This document shows, one piece after another, positions 1 to 11,128 of a stretch of 64,000 bases of DNA. Numbering within the stretch: position 1 is the first letter of the stretch; every line of letters starts with the position of its first letter. Below the pieces are notes generated by a model. That model saw only the letters and a list, made by a program, of their open reading frames with translations. It had not been told where the DNA came from and did not search any database. Source of the stretch: Pocillopora verrucosa (lineage: Eukaryota; Cnidaria; Anthozoa; Scleractinia; Pocilloporidae); the NCBI RefSeq assembly GCF_036669915.1, contig NC_089320.1:21261982-21325981 (forward strand), written 5' to 3'. The position numbers and the translations under genes are program-made.

Positions 1-72
1 AAAAATAAATTGTCAAACAATTATTTAAATTTGTCAGGATCATAGAGCATCCATAAGACTTATGAATCTTAC

Positions 73-3000
73 CAAAATTTTTGCCACTCTCACATTATCC
101 ACATTAAAAGGAGTTTTCTCTGGTAATACAGAGACTAGAAGGAAGAAAAGAAGAAAATCAGAAATAAACATTGGAGGTCAAGATACACACACTGTCTATG
201 TTTAGCACAGGCCATATCTTGTATATACATACAGAAAATCAGCTGTAAGATACCAAGATAATGATTATAATTACAATCACCTACCACATGCTTCTGTGAT
301 AATTTTTGCCAAGAAATCTTCATTTCCATACTGAGAAAAGAGAGAGTATTGGTGAGAGTCAAGATCATCCAATGACTTTCAGATAAAAATGCCTTCATTA
401 ATACAGGGGTTTCAATAACTTTTTCCAAAAGCAGCTGCTGACAATGTAATAGGCAGCTGTGCTCAGAAGGTGAAACCCAAACATGAGAGCCTCCTTACAG
501 ACTAAATAGACAGCGGTAAGAGGTCTATAGGCTCCAGTAGACTGCTGGTAATCAGCTTTGATTGAATGGTTTGAACTGTTCCCGGTCTTGACCTCAGCAA
601 GCACAGTATAATTTGGAATTTTTTTGACCAACTCATACCTGTTTACTTCCCACTGCAGTTTTGAGAGCTTTGATGACTTCCTCTTTATCCCTCATATCGG
701 ATAAACCCGAGCAACTCAGTTCTACAGAAGAATAAATTCCTCATAAACCTGCTCCTACTTTATTATAGGAATTTGCCTTGTACCAGTTGGGGTTCAAATA
801 TGTTATTAACAAGGAATTTTTCAAACCGGTTACATTTTTACTTTCTTTAATTTCAGTTTAAGATCAGGAATGAGAAATGAGAAAATAAAAATAAAACTGA
901 TTTGAAATCAAGTAAAAAAAAAATTGAAACAAACTCAACCACTACAGAGGTGTAAGAAAATGGAAATAAGATCTCACTAGTTATAAAACTGGATAACAGT
1001 ACACAGTGAGTGGATCAATTTTTCATAGCTACACGAACATAGGAGAATGCAGCTTACATTGCCATATACTGTGTACTGGCATTGACTCTTGCTTCTTCGT
1101 GGCAGGAGTTTTGTCAAAAGCTTTTGCCTATTTTGCAAAGCTCAGATGTTTAATTCAAAAGGTAATGAAGCCTTCCCCATAAGGAAATGCATTCTTCACT
1201 GAAAAGCATATTTTAAGTTCAAGCTAATATCATCATCCATCAGAAGATTTTAACCAAAAATGGCATAAAACTATCAATTTTACCAGGTCATGGAATCTCC
1301 AGGGCAAACGGAAAAAGGGACACCCAAACAGCGCTTAGCAGCAAGATTTTCAGGCTGAGATGAAGAAGTGGGGCTGCACATGGACCCAAAAGGCTAGCCC
1401 AGAACAAGATGGAGAGGGAAATTGTTAAGGGCCATCCTCCATGAAGAGCTAAGGGCATAACTGATAACTATAAAATTATTAATAATACCTGGTAATATCT
1501 CTAAAGCCTTTTTACAAGCCTTTTCATAGCCTCCAATCACCTCAGGAGGAGAGAGACCCTACAGAGACCAAAACAAATTTGAACCATGTTGTATCTGAAA
1601 CATCACTGTGACACTTCACCTAAACAATCACATTTGGCAATTTTCTGAATAATTCCAAATTAAAGTTAATCAAAATAATAATGAAGTGTTGCTAAATGTT
1701 GGTGTTGGAAATTATTTCATGGCTTAATGCATTACTATACTGTTATTAGTAAAAATTTGTGACCCCTGAATTTCTACTTCTCAAAACATTAAGGTTTGAT
1801 TATTTAGACAAAGTTTACAGCCATTGTTTAACAAAACTGTGTCCTACACAATCCTCGATTAGGCTAAACCTTTAATCTGAACATTTAGTTTTGTTAACAG
1901 TGTCAAGAGGGCAGAAAGCTAACAGTCGGAGATTTACTTGCCTAATTCAACCCTCTTATAGAGAAAGCCTGTGGCCCTCTAATTTTGAAAACCACAGTGG
2001 TTTGGGTTAGACCTCACATAAATAACCAGCACTAAGTTGCTTAGTAAGCAAATTCGGCAAACAAAAGTGTCCCTAAGGCAGCTACAGATTTTCCAACTTT
2101 CAAATTATACCAGTAGCTACTTAACAGGCAAAATTCAAGACAATCATTACCATTCTCAGGAGCTCTTCTGCAGCATCAAGAAGAGCACCAGCAAAGACTA
2201 ACACAAAGTTTGTTCCATCTCCAACCTAAACATATAGCCATAGAACAAAAAGGGAGATAACAAGTTTTCACAGAAATTTGGCTAAAATCACAGACAACCT
2301 AGAAGATATGTTACAATGAACCTCCTTTTTATCATCATAGGACAGCAAGCTTGTTACCAAATAAACAGAGATTTGAGAGGCAGTCCCTAAACTATTGCAT
2401 CTTATACAAGTTTATTGTAATTATGCCCAGGAAAGCAATGGCCTAAGAGTTGTATCTCCAAGAGCACACCTAGAGAACTTTTTTCAAGAACACCACAGCA
2501 ATGATATCAGTTAAATGGAACAACTTCAATCCAAGCCTTTGGCAATTGAGAACCCCTACCAAAATTTTTCCAATTTTAGCACTGCATGCCTTCCTCTGCT
2601 TTAAACTCAATTCTTATTACCTCCTGTTCTTGCATCTGTGAAGCTAGAACTAACATCTTTGCTGCTGGATGTTGAACCTGGAGAAAAATTGAACCATCAA
2701 CATACACAAAGACTGTACTTATTACAGGATTGATTATCAGGACTCCATTTAAATGTTCTCTGTGTTTGTCTACATAATGTGTGTCTAAAAATGGGGGGTG
2801 TTCAATGCTGACAGGCCTTCCTTATACAAGTTTCCACTTTGTTTTCAAGAACAGAAGCAAAAATAAACAATATGAGGTACTTTAAAATTCAAAACAGATA
2901 AAAATCTAGTCCACAAGGTGGTCACCACACCAGAACTTTTGGTCCCCAGCAAAAAAGTGTTTGTTGCAGTGGCACCTGTATCAGGGTCCAATCTTAAGCC

Positions 3001-4240
3001 CTGGTCTGCTACCTGTTTGTTGACATTTCAAAGTTAATGAGTTCACTTAGAATTCTTGTTTGTTTGTTTGTTTGTTTGTTTGTTTAGGGCCTGATCAAGA
3101 AGTGCCAACTCAAAATCTTTAATTTCAATGATTCTTTCATACTTTACCTCCAATTCTTTTATTATTGTAGCAGCATCATTTGTCACAAATAGTTTTTCCA
3201 AATGATTCACAACCATTTTATTCATACCTTGGAAGAAAATTGCAGAAGGATTACTTTCAATAATTAATCTAAAAACCAGAGTACCTGATGAGATAACATT
3301 TGTAATTAACACTTTAACCCCTGAGAGTGACCAGCATCTAACTTCTTGCAGCAGCAGCGCCCCTGAACCATACATGAGGGTCATGAGAATAAAGGGAATG
3401 ATCACCACATAACGCTCACCTACCTAACACTACCTTGACTAAATTTTTAGGTCTTCAAGTGAGGATATCATTTATGCCCTACAAGATTACTCTGGAATTT
3501 GACTGATTGCCAAGTTAGCATGGTAAGGCATTTTGGGTATTAATTTGTATCTTATCACTAATCAGTCTTAGCTATCAAAGACATCACACTTACCATTAGG
3601 TCCTAATGACGATCTTGTTATCTGGGTGAACTGGCGGCAGGCTGTAATGTTTCTGAAAACTGCTTCATCAAGACCTGAGTAATGCTGAAAATTTATTTGA
3701 AACCTTTTTAGTGAGGAGATACATACTATTTAATAGTCTTTACACATGTGTGTGGCACAATTTGAGGTAAATCAGAGCTGGGAACCTTGGTTCTCCGGAC
3801 GGAGGCCTAAGCAACCTTACGATTCCAATAGGAGAGGAGCTTTACTTGTGCATGTACAGGAACGTACGACTTTCTAAAATAATCATTTGCGACGTCAGTC
3901 TATCGGGTCGAGCGCTTCAAATTTAATTCGATGATTTAGCAAAAACAAATTATAGAGACTCGTAAAAAGAAGTAAAGAGCTTGATGACTATGAAGCGTTT
4001 CGAGAAAAACTACAATTTCCTCGAAGTCGAAAATTTGACAAATCCTGTGGCACGTGCCAACCGGCTCTGCCATTCAATTGGGTACAGATCCCTCATAAAT
4101 TGAATTTTTAACCAAAAATGCTGCAACGTAGATGTAGCAATGAAAAATAGCTTTGCTTCTAACTATCATAAAACTAGAAATACCTTTGCTCCTTCCTTGA
4201 GCATGTGTTGGAACATCGTTTTTGGTACTGGGAGCGCCAT
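73..4240 (-). CDS. CCT8: T-complex protein 1 subunit theta (CCT8), 5' part
   Basis: Subunit of the cytosolic CCT/TRiC chaperonin, which folds actin, tubulin and other proteins using ATP. Nine exons can be read on the minus strand: 4240-4184, 3684-3594, 3227-3148, 2677-2621, 2225-2151, 1558-1489, 721-639, 330-285 and 119-73. Phases join without a break to give about 202 residues, against about 550 for the family; the rest lies beyond the left edge. The start is MALPVPKTMFQHMLKEGAK. The chaperonin nucleotide-binding region follows (SSLGPNGMNKMVVNH across exons 2-3, then GDGTNFVLVFAG with the catalytic GDGT motif in exon 5). Later exons give GLSPPEVIGGYEKACKKA and FNVDNVRVAKIL, both characteristic of theta. 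Introns are short and AT-rich. The identification is firm; exon borders are by eye. Confidence 0.93.
3058..3087. repeat. (TTTG)n microsatellite
   Basis: About seven perfect TTTG units sit in a CCT8 intron, just downstream (minus sense) of exon 3. It is an ordinary simple repeat. Confidence 0.9.
3308..3410 (-). repeat. Partial MITE-like element, family 1
   Basis: Lies in a CCT8 intron. Read on the minus strand, it matches the right part of the repeat family seen at 59240, 32486 and 9515, including the stretch reading TTAGATGCTGGTCACTC and the AGGGGTTAAA end. The left part is missing, so this is a truncated copy. Confidence 0.6.
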
Positions 4241-6475
4241 GTTGAAAGTTTCTTCTTGCCTCTCTGCGTAACGCGAAAAGGATCCTGGGTAATAATAGTG
4301 CCAGGCTCTCGCTTCCAAAAAAAAAACTTCAGTAACGTTGGTAACACGCTGCGCGCTGAAACACAGGCAGCCCAAGCACCAGCTGTGAGATCATCAAGTC
4401 CTTCTCTTATGAATAGTAAACCGAGAAATGGATAACTCGCTAAAATGGCCTCTTTTCAACATAGTAAGCGGTCAAAAAACGAGCACTCTGAAAGCAAGGT
4501 GAGGTATTTATTGAGAATTTGACTGTGTTTTTACTTCCTAAAAGCAGTCGTAAATATTCCCATACAAACCCTAATATTTTCGCCAAGACTCCTTATTTCG
4601 CAGGATGATCAGTTAGCTTGAGCTTGGGCGGTCTGTGGCTAGAATAACTTCCGCACTTTCTTACAAACTTTGTATAACCGTCAGTTACGGAGAAAAACAA
4701 TCGGAATAAAACACCGTGATTTTGAGCAGCTGACATCAGGGGAAAATAAGGCCATTTTCATCTTTCATTTGCTTTAGGTGGCTTTACTGAACCTCTCATA
4801 AACAATCAAAAGCCCTGTTTTTCACTCGCAGATTTACAAAGATTTATAATCATTAACTAGAGGGTAATCACACGGTATAACCGTCCCAAGATGACCTAAG
4901 CACATGAAGGTGAAAGTTGCCACATTGAGCATTTGTCAGTAAACGAAGTGGTACCGTGTGAACATTTTTCTTTCTCTAAGGAATCATGAATATGAAAAAA
5001 AACATTTTGTTTCCCTCGCGCGGTTGAGCGCGGTAGGCCAGACTCGACCAGAAACTCCGTAATAATGTCTTAACGATTTTTCTTCCGCTCATCGCTAAAA
5101 AGATTAATATAAAATTCTTAATTACGAAAATTTGCCTTTAGAGAAATATGGAATAAAGCCTGAAGTACAGGCAACAAAGTGGAAGGATTGGCATGTCGTG
5201 TTATCAATCACAAATGGAGGTTTTAATTATTCAATCACAAAATTCTTCCTCTTCGTTTGGTTGGCTATAACTTTCAGTTCTCCTTTACTTTTTAGGGTCA
5301 GTTGTTTCCGTTGTCTCGAGATAAGACGTTTTCAAAATATATACTAGCTTGATATTCCAGTGCTGTCAGAAAATGAGAAATGGGCGAGTGTATTGAATAA
5401 TTAATTCGCGTCGATGTAAAATTTTAACCACAAAGGAAAATAATGATGTCCCTGACACGGTCAGTTAGCTCGAAGGAAAGACAATTTTTATGAATCGATA
5501 AGAAGGGATATTATCAACCTCATTAATGAAGTTAAGAGTCTACGGAATTGAATTTTTTTTTTACGATTGTTCATAAAAATTTTAAAAAAATGTGGTACGA
5601 GAGTTGTTGCAAAAAACATTCATATTCATCAAAATAAATAAATTGAACGTAAAATACAATATAGAACTAAATGAAAAGGGGTCAAATTTCCATTTGAAAA
5701 ACATTCAAGAAAATCATTATTGTTTCAGAGGTGATTCAAGATATATTTTGGGGTTACTGGGTGACGAATAGAATTATATCAGAGCCGAGCAGAAAGAATA
5801 AAAAGGAAAGAAAAAATCCCAAATAAGAAAAGCACCTGTCTTTTTTCAAAGTGCGATAAGATAAAGGATGCAACAGGTGGTAGCTCAGTTTTAGCTCGTT
5901 TCTTCAGTGTTTCATCATTAGGGCAATCATCCGGAATAAAACAATCCTTCGGTCTATTGTTCTAAAATGCGGTTGCTGCAACAAATATATTTTGATCTGC
6001 TTGATTACATGGTTCTTTCAACCTTCGAGCTGGTGTCATGAAAAAATACCAAGCTGATTTATTTTCCGTTTTTTTTCTTGACGAGTAGAAGTTGAAATAA
6101 AAAGTTGATTTTTTTCCATGAATGGAGAAATAAATCAGGATCTTCGAAATTAAGTAGCCACGAGCCGGCGGTTTTATTGAGTAGTCAGAGATGAACAAAG
6201 GCTTGCATGAAATTACGTGACGTGTCACTTACCCTTTTCTCGTTGCGCGACTCTTCATCCGGGAGACTTCGTCACCCATTGAAATGAACAAAAGGAGCTA
6301 ACCTGATGCGTGTCAGGTGGTCACACAAGCCCCACCCCTTGTCACGACATGCAATGTAAATAGGGCTAATCTGCGCTGTACATTAGGAAACACTTTGCAT
6401 GTTGGAAAAGGACGTGGAAGTTGGTTATAAAGGGAACTGATCTCATTGTTTTTGGGTGGGAACTGAGTTATCAAT
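4241..6475. other. Intergenic region between CCT8 and HECA
   Basis: The two genes diverge from this 2.2-kb AT-rich interval, so it should hold both promoters. No conserved coding segment is visible; the short open frames here have no family signal. A TATA-like motif close to HECA is listed separately. Confidence 0.6.
6426..6432 (+). promoter_or_regulatory. Possible TATA box of HECA
   Basis: The sequence TATAAAG lies about 45 bases before the HECA start codon. The spacing would imply a short 5' leader. Supported only by motif and position. Confidence 0.35.
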
Positions 6476-7783
6476 ATGCCTCACTCGAAAGCGCAAAAAC
6501 AGAAAGTTCGAGTTAGCATGAGCGAAGACACTTGTTCCGACCACGAGGAGGTGGAAAGAGAACATTTCATCGCGTGTTGTCTGCCAAAAGGATGTCCTTT
6601 AAAAACTTCAGTCGATTTGCCGACCTCGGTTCGGGTTATTTGCAACAACGACGCTTGCCGACAGAGCGGCTATATGCATAGTGAGTGTTTTGACGACTTC
6701 GAGGAAGAAATTCTAGCGTATTTACGAGGAACAGGTCGAGCACGTAGCTGGTCGGAGAAGCAGAGACGCCAAAACATATGGACAAAGAAAGGCTATGACT
6801 TGGCTTACAAGTGCTGCGCTTGCCAATGCGGAAAAGGGCATTTGCGAAAGGACCTTGAATTTGTGCCTCCGAAGCCCGAAGAAGTAGGAGAACTTCAACT
6901 ACAACACCAGACAAAAGGCAAAAGAAAGAAGAAGAAGAATAATGAGAAACCTTCGGTGAACGTCGTTTCAACGTCGAGTCGTCCTCGTAGAAGCTCTCAG
7001 TCGTCAAACTGTAGCCAGTTATCGGAATCGCCACCGGAGCGATCGCCGATTTCACCGCAGCCGAAAACACCAACGAAGAAGACAAGAGCAAATTCGCATG
7101 AAAATACTTACCACTTCTTCGGCGAGGCGTTCAATCATGGCGCCAATCATTCGAACACACTTTCTTCGCACGCGAACGTATTGAGTACCTTTTTGAAAAG
7201 AGCAGATTTTAGCTCGTTTCAAGGCGTTTTACCCAGGCACAAAGTCAACCCTTATCACATTAAAATGGAAGACGAGATGAACGACGAAGCGCGTCATTTT
7301 GTCCTATCGAATTTGTCGTCTCGCATGACGTGCACTGCGAGCTGCGTGCTCTGTTGTCGGGAGCTACCAGTTTTCGACAGATATCCACTTATCGACGGAA
7401 CATTTTTCCTGACACCGAGACAACTCAACTCGAGCTGCGTAGACGTGTCACAGAACGGTAAAGCGCAGTACCTCTCTGCTGTGTGTCTGCACTGTTTGGA
7501 AGGTATTCCCAATCGTGTTAAGTGTAAACTTTGCAACACAGAGTGGGATGGATCCTCTCATCAGCTGGGCACCATGTACTGTTACGATATATTTGCTGCA
7601 TCTCCATGTTGTCAGCAGAGAGTGGCCTGTCATTCTTGTGGAAAACCTGTTGTGGATCTAAGCGAGGGCAAGAAATTCTTCTGGGAGTACTCACAGGCAA
7701 TGAAGTGCCCCCATTGTGGAGTGTCAGGTTTTCATTGTATAAAGGCTATATCGTACTACGAACCACCGGATCCAATACGGTAG
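6476..7783 (+). CDS. HECA: Headcase homologue (HECA), single exon
   Basis: Homologue of Drosophila headcase and human HECA, a cytoplasmic regulator of growth, branching and progenitor maintenance with no known enzyme activity. The 435-residue protein is encoded without introns. Residues about 28-130 form the cysteine-rich headcase N-terminal domain (CCLPKGCPLK, VICNNDACRQSGYMHSECF, then CCACQCGKGHLRKDL). Residues about 135-205 are a lysine/serine/proline-rich linker with many SP and TP sites. From about residue 255 comes the headcase middle domain (KMEDEMNDEARHFVLSNLSS, CVLCCRELPVFDRYPLIDGT), followed by several CxxC pairs that look zinc-binding. The start is the first ATG of the frame, shortly after a TATA-like motif. 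The intact frame and family signal make this a confident call. Confidence 0.95.
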   Translation: MPHSKAQKQKVRVSMSEDTCSDHEEVEREHFIACCLPKGCPLKTSVDLPTSVRVICNNDACRQSGYMHSECFDDFEEEILAYLRGTGRARSWSEKQRRQNIWTKKGYDLAYKCCACQCGKGHLRKDLEFVPPKPEEVGELQLQHQTKGKRKKKKNNEKPSVNVVSTSSRPRRSSQSSNCSQLSESPPERSPISPQPKTPTKKTRANSHENTYHFFGEAFNHGANHSNTLSSHANVLSTFLKRADFSSFQGVLPRHKVNPYHIKMEDEMNDEARHFVLSNLSSRMTCTASCVLCCRELPVFDRYPLIDGTFFLTPRQLNSSCVDVSQNGKAQYLSAVCLHCLEGIPNRVKCKLCNTEWDGSSHQLGTMYCYDIFAASPCCQQRVACHSCGKPVVDLSEGKKFFWEYSQAMKCPHCGVSGFHCIKAISYYEPPDPIR

Positions 7784-7887
7784 TCAGAAATGTGTACAAT
7801 TGTTACAATTAAACACCGTGTTGCGAACAAACCGGATTATTTGATGTTGTGAGTGGCCATGGATTAGGTGTGGCTATGGTCTTCAAT

Positions 7888-7893
7888 AATAAA
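7888..7893 (+). terminator. Candidate polyadenylation signal of HECA
   Basis: AATAAA occurs about 105 bases after the HECA stop codon on the coding strand. Position and motif fit; alternative downstream sites are possible. Confidence 0.35.
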
Positions 7894-9514
7894 AAAGCAG
7901 CACCCATCCTTGAATGAGTAAAGAAGCAAATACATTGTGAGTTTGATGATTAACTCTCATACTCGGAAATAGCAATTGACATCTGTTTATTTCAAAAGAA
8001 CAATGGTTTATCATTCCTGTATTGTTGTATTGATGCCAAATTGTGAGGAATGAGGAAGTACATCATTACGGCTCATAAATGCTTGGTGCATTTTTAAAAA
8101 TGTTTTCACAGAGTACAATGCAGAACTAAGTCAACCATACTTGACAGTAGGCAGGCAGAACTGTCTGTATCACCCTTCCCTGGGTGAAATGTGTCTAATG
8201 CGCAGAAGCTGTCAGTTTGTTCTTCAGGCTATTACTTCTAACAATGCTTTATGCTGAGAACTAATTTAAGTGAAGCTGCTTTCTCCCTAGCTCATTAGAG
8301 AATTCCATTTAGAATCTTGGCAAAAAATTGCCAGAATTCTACACAATTATTACAATCATGGAAAGGGTGGCATACGGTCAAAGTTTCATGTATTCTTCCT
8401 GCAAGCCTGAAATTGGAGGTGTTATAGTTTCAGGGATAAGCATTGATGCAAGTAATGAATGAAAGAGAATAATATTTTAAAAATTGTGTGGTAAAAAATA
8501 CCAAATGCTATTTTTAAGTTAAGCTCATGTAACAACTTCCAATTCAAGTTCACCTTTCACCCAAATGAGAGACAGAAATACATGATTGAAATTACAAGTG
8601 TATGCTAAATGCACTGTCCAATCTGTGTTAGTTGACTATAGTAGGCCAGTGATATAAGCACCACAACATCAACTGTTTTCTTCCCAGCCTTTCTTTTATT
8701 GCTCACCAATCTCATCTGCTCTCATGTATGAAAGAAGTTCCAAAGGATCAGCTGATATTAAGACTATTAAAATCCTCAGTCTGGCAGACAAAAGTATATA
8801 AAAGTGGTGTCCAGTTCAAAAAATCCTAAAACAGTGACATGAAAAAGCCTGTTGAAATTTGTACTACAAATCACACATTTTAATGAGAAAAAATTTCTTA
8901 CATTTCAACTTTAGAGTGCTTGATGCAAGAGACTTTTAATCAGATCTTTATTCATGTTCAAAATTATTTTGAGTAAATCAAAGTGTAATTTAAATTGTTC
9001 AGATGCCAAGGTAGCATTAGGTTTCTCCTTAAAGAGATTTTATGGAACCCTACATGGTAAGTCAGGTGATGCAAGCATAATCAATATGTGTTTCTTCAAC
9101 TTTTAAAAACAACCATATGAAAACCATGAGGCCTTGGAACTAGGCAACATAAGACTTGACTTCCTTTGATCGTATAGCCTTTGTTTCTTGTTCTTAAATA
9201 ACATCAAAAATACTCACTGTAATATCTTGTTTATTATCTACTGATAGTCTGTCGTTTTTACTGCAGAAGGATTTTGGAAGAGCACCACACACCATACGCT
9301 TTTCAGTCATTGTACTTAAACACCTCATTGTCGGGTGAAGATTGCAAAATTGAACTAATGTATATGTGTATGTGTGTATTTGTTATAAATATTGTAATAA
9401 CCATTCAAAAAATATTCATGCATGAATTAAAACCTTGCATTACATTGACACTGATCTCAAGTGTTAAGGAAGAGTTTTAGTTTATCAACCAATGACTGTG
9501 AAACCAGTTTAATG

Positions 9515-9735
9515 TGGACCCTGTATTGATGTTTTAAAAACCTTACATCAGTATGCAACTTCTCAATACTGTTCTCTGTACCTTTCTTTTAGTTCTTACA
9601 AGGAGAATCTGTCTAACAACCAAGTTCTTCTTGGTTTGCAATCATTTCCTTTATTCACATGACCTTGATGTTTGATCCAAGGCTTATTTTAATGGAAAAA
9701 TAAGATGCAAGTTACTCTTAAGGGTCAAAGGGTTA
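9515..9735 (+). repeat. MITE-like element, family 1, diverged copy
   Basis: About 220 bases aligning along the length to the copies at 32486-32692 and 59240-59444: the CATCAGTATGCA start, a TGTTCTCT segment, ACAAGGAGAAT, and a terminal GGTCAAAGGGTTA. The ends recall an inverted TTAACCCTTT terminus. Confidence 0.65.
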
Positions 9736-9839
9736 CCCATAAGCAAACACTTGCTATCAGACGGAAACTACACCAGATTCTATATTGCTGGTATTTGAAC
9801 CTCTAACATCTGTAAAAGGAATGGTGGAGAACTGTCAAC

Positions 9840-10150
9840 TCATTACACACAAACATCAGTATGCATATTGTTCATACAGTTCTCCATATATTTCTTGCAG
9901 TATTGACATAAACAATTTGTTAAACTGTTAAGAGCTTAGGTTGATTATTTTAAGCCTTACATCCCTAAGAGTGACTAGCATCTAATTTTGCCACCAACAT
10001 CACCCCTGGATGACATGTAAGGGTCAGTTGAATAATGGAAAAGATCACTAACTAAAGAAACTATTGATTATTAGACAAATTTTTTTTGTCAGCACCTTAG
10101 GAAATGTACAGAGAACAGCATGGAGAATATGACGATCTTCATACTGTAGG
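9840..10150. repeat. Head-to-head pair of family 1 MITE copies
   Basis: A truncated plus-strand copy (9840-9935, beginning AACATCAGTATGCATATT) is followed by a more complete minus-strand copy (about 9958-10150). The second, read in reverse, gives CTCCATGCTGTTCTCTGTAC, CCTAAGGTGCTGAC and TTAGATGCTAGTCACTCTTA. The two together form a large imperfect inverted repeat. Confidence 0.6.
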
Positions 10151-11128
10151 TGGAATTAAGGCCATTTTAAAAAAAAAGCTCATCTTTCAAGTTTCACAAA
10201 ATGCATCACATTTTGTCCAACCAAGACCAGCTTTCCCTTTGCAGTGATATTTCCTAACATTGCATATCCCAATCCTTAGCTATTTAAGAAAGCAAGAAAA
10301 ACCAGTACTGTCAAAGAAACCAATGACCTTTTTATTCAACTTCAAAATTAGAGATGAATATCACAATATAGAATATGTTACCTTATGGATCTTTACACTG
10401 ATTGTTTTTAGTTTTAGAGGCTGAGTGTTTTTAATCTTAGCAGCTGACCACTTTTTGAGTGTTTTGATTGGACGAACTACACAAAGGCTTATGCTAAAGG
10501 TGCGAGAGGAATTGCAAAGAGCTCTGCTTTTCATTTGCGAGACTCTGCTGCCTTGAGTTTCTACTAGTTATACAGAATTTTGTGCAATGTGCTTGGCAGC
10601 CAAAAGTACAAGTTTGACACTAGGTTTCTAACTAATAACAAAAGAAATAAACAAAATCTGTGATACACCAAAATACTGCAGATTATTGCATTTTTGCACA
10701 ATTCACCACTTAATAGTTTGACCAATACAAGCTCCCCTGCCCCTTTACCACAAAATTATGCAATATATATATATTTTTTCAAAACTTCCACAAAACGTTC
10801 TGACTCACTTTTAAAATATCCCACAATTTAATCAGCATTGATGTAAAATTATCTTCTCACTCACTGCAATTTATCATCACATACAGCTGCATTTCTACAT
10901 CACACAAAAGCATAAGTTACAGACATAAATTGAACTTAATGGAAAAACCTCACCTGATAACAAGGCTGCATGATCATGCCATAACATAAGCAAAACATAT
11001 TGAGTCTACAGAACTCAGCACATTCCCCTCTAAACCTGTCTGAAATGTTTAAATTATTTTGCTTCATATATTTAGTGAATAAATTAAAGCAAGTTTTCCG
11101 AAAGTAAGGGATCAGTTGACAAGTGCCT

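Larger units (their letters stand above)
7784..11128. other. Interval between HECA and SYAP1 3' ends
   Basis: HECA and SYAP1 converge on this 3.3-kb AT-rich interval, which must contain both 3' UTRs. I see no coding segment with family support. Repeat copies at 9515-10150 are listed separately. Confidence 0.6.

Noticed and set aside
6636-7091. 151-codon antisense open frame within HECA
   Set aside because: Shadow of a conserved coding exon; no independent signal.
6476-7783. HECA as a processed retrocopy
   Set aside because: Intronless, but there is no poly-A tail or target duplication visible, the frame is intact, and the promoter-like TATA motif is close. It may still be an old retrogene; not supported enough to list.
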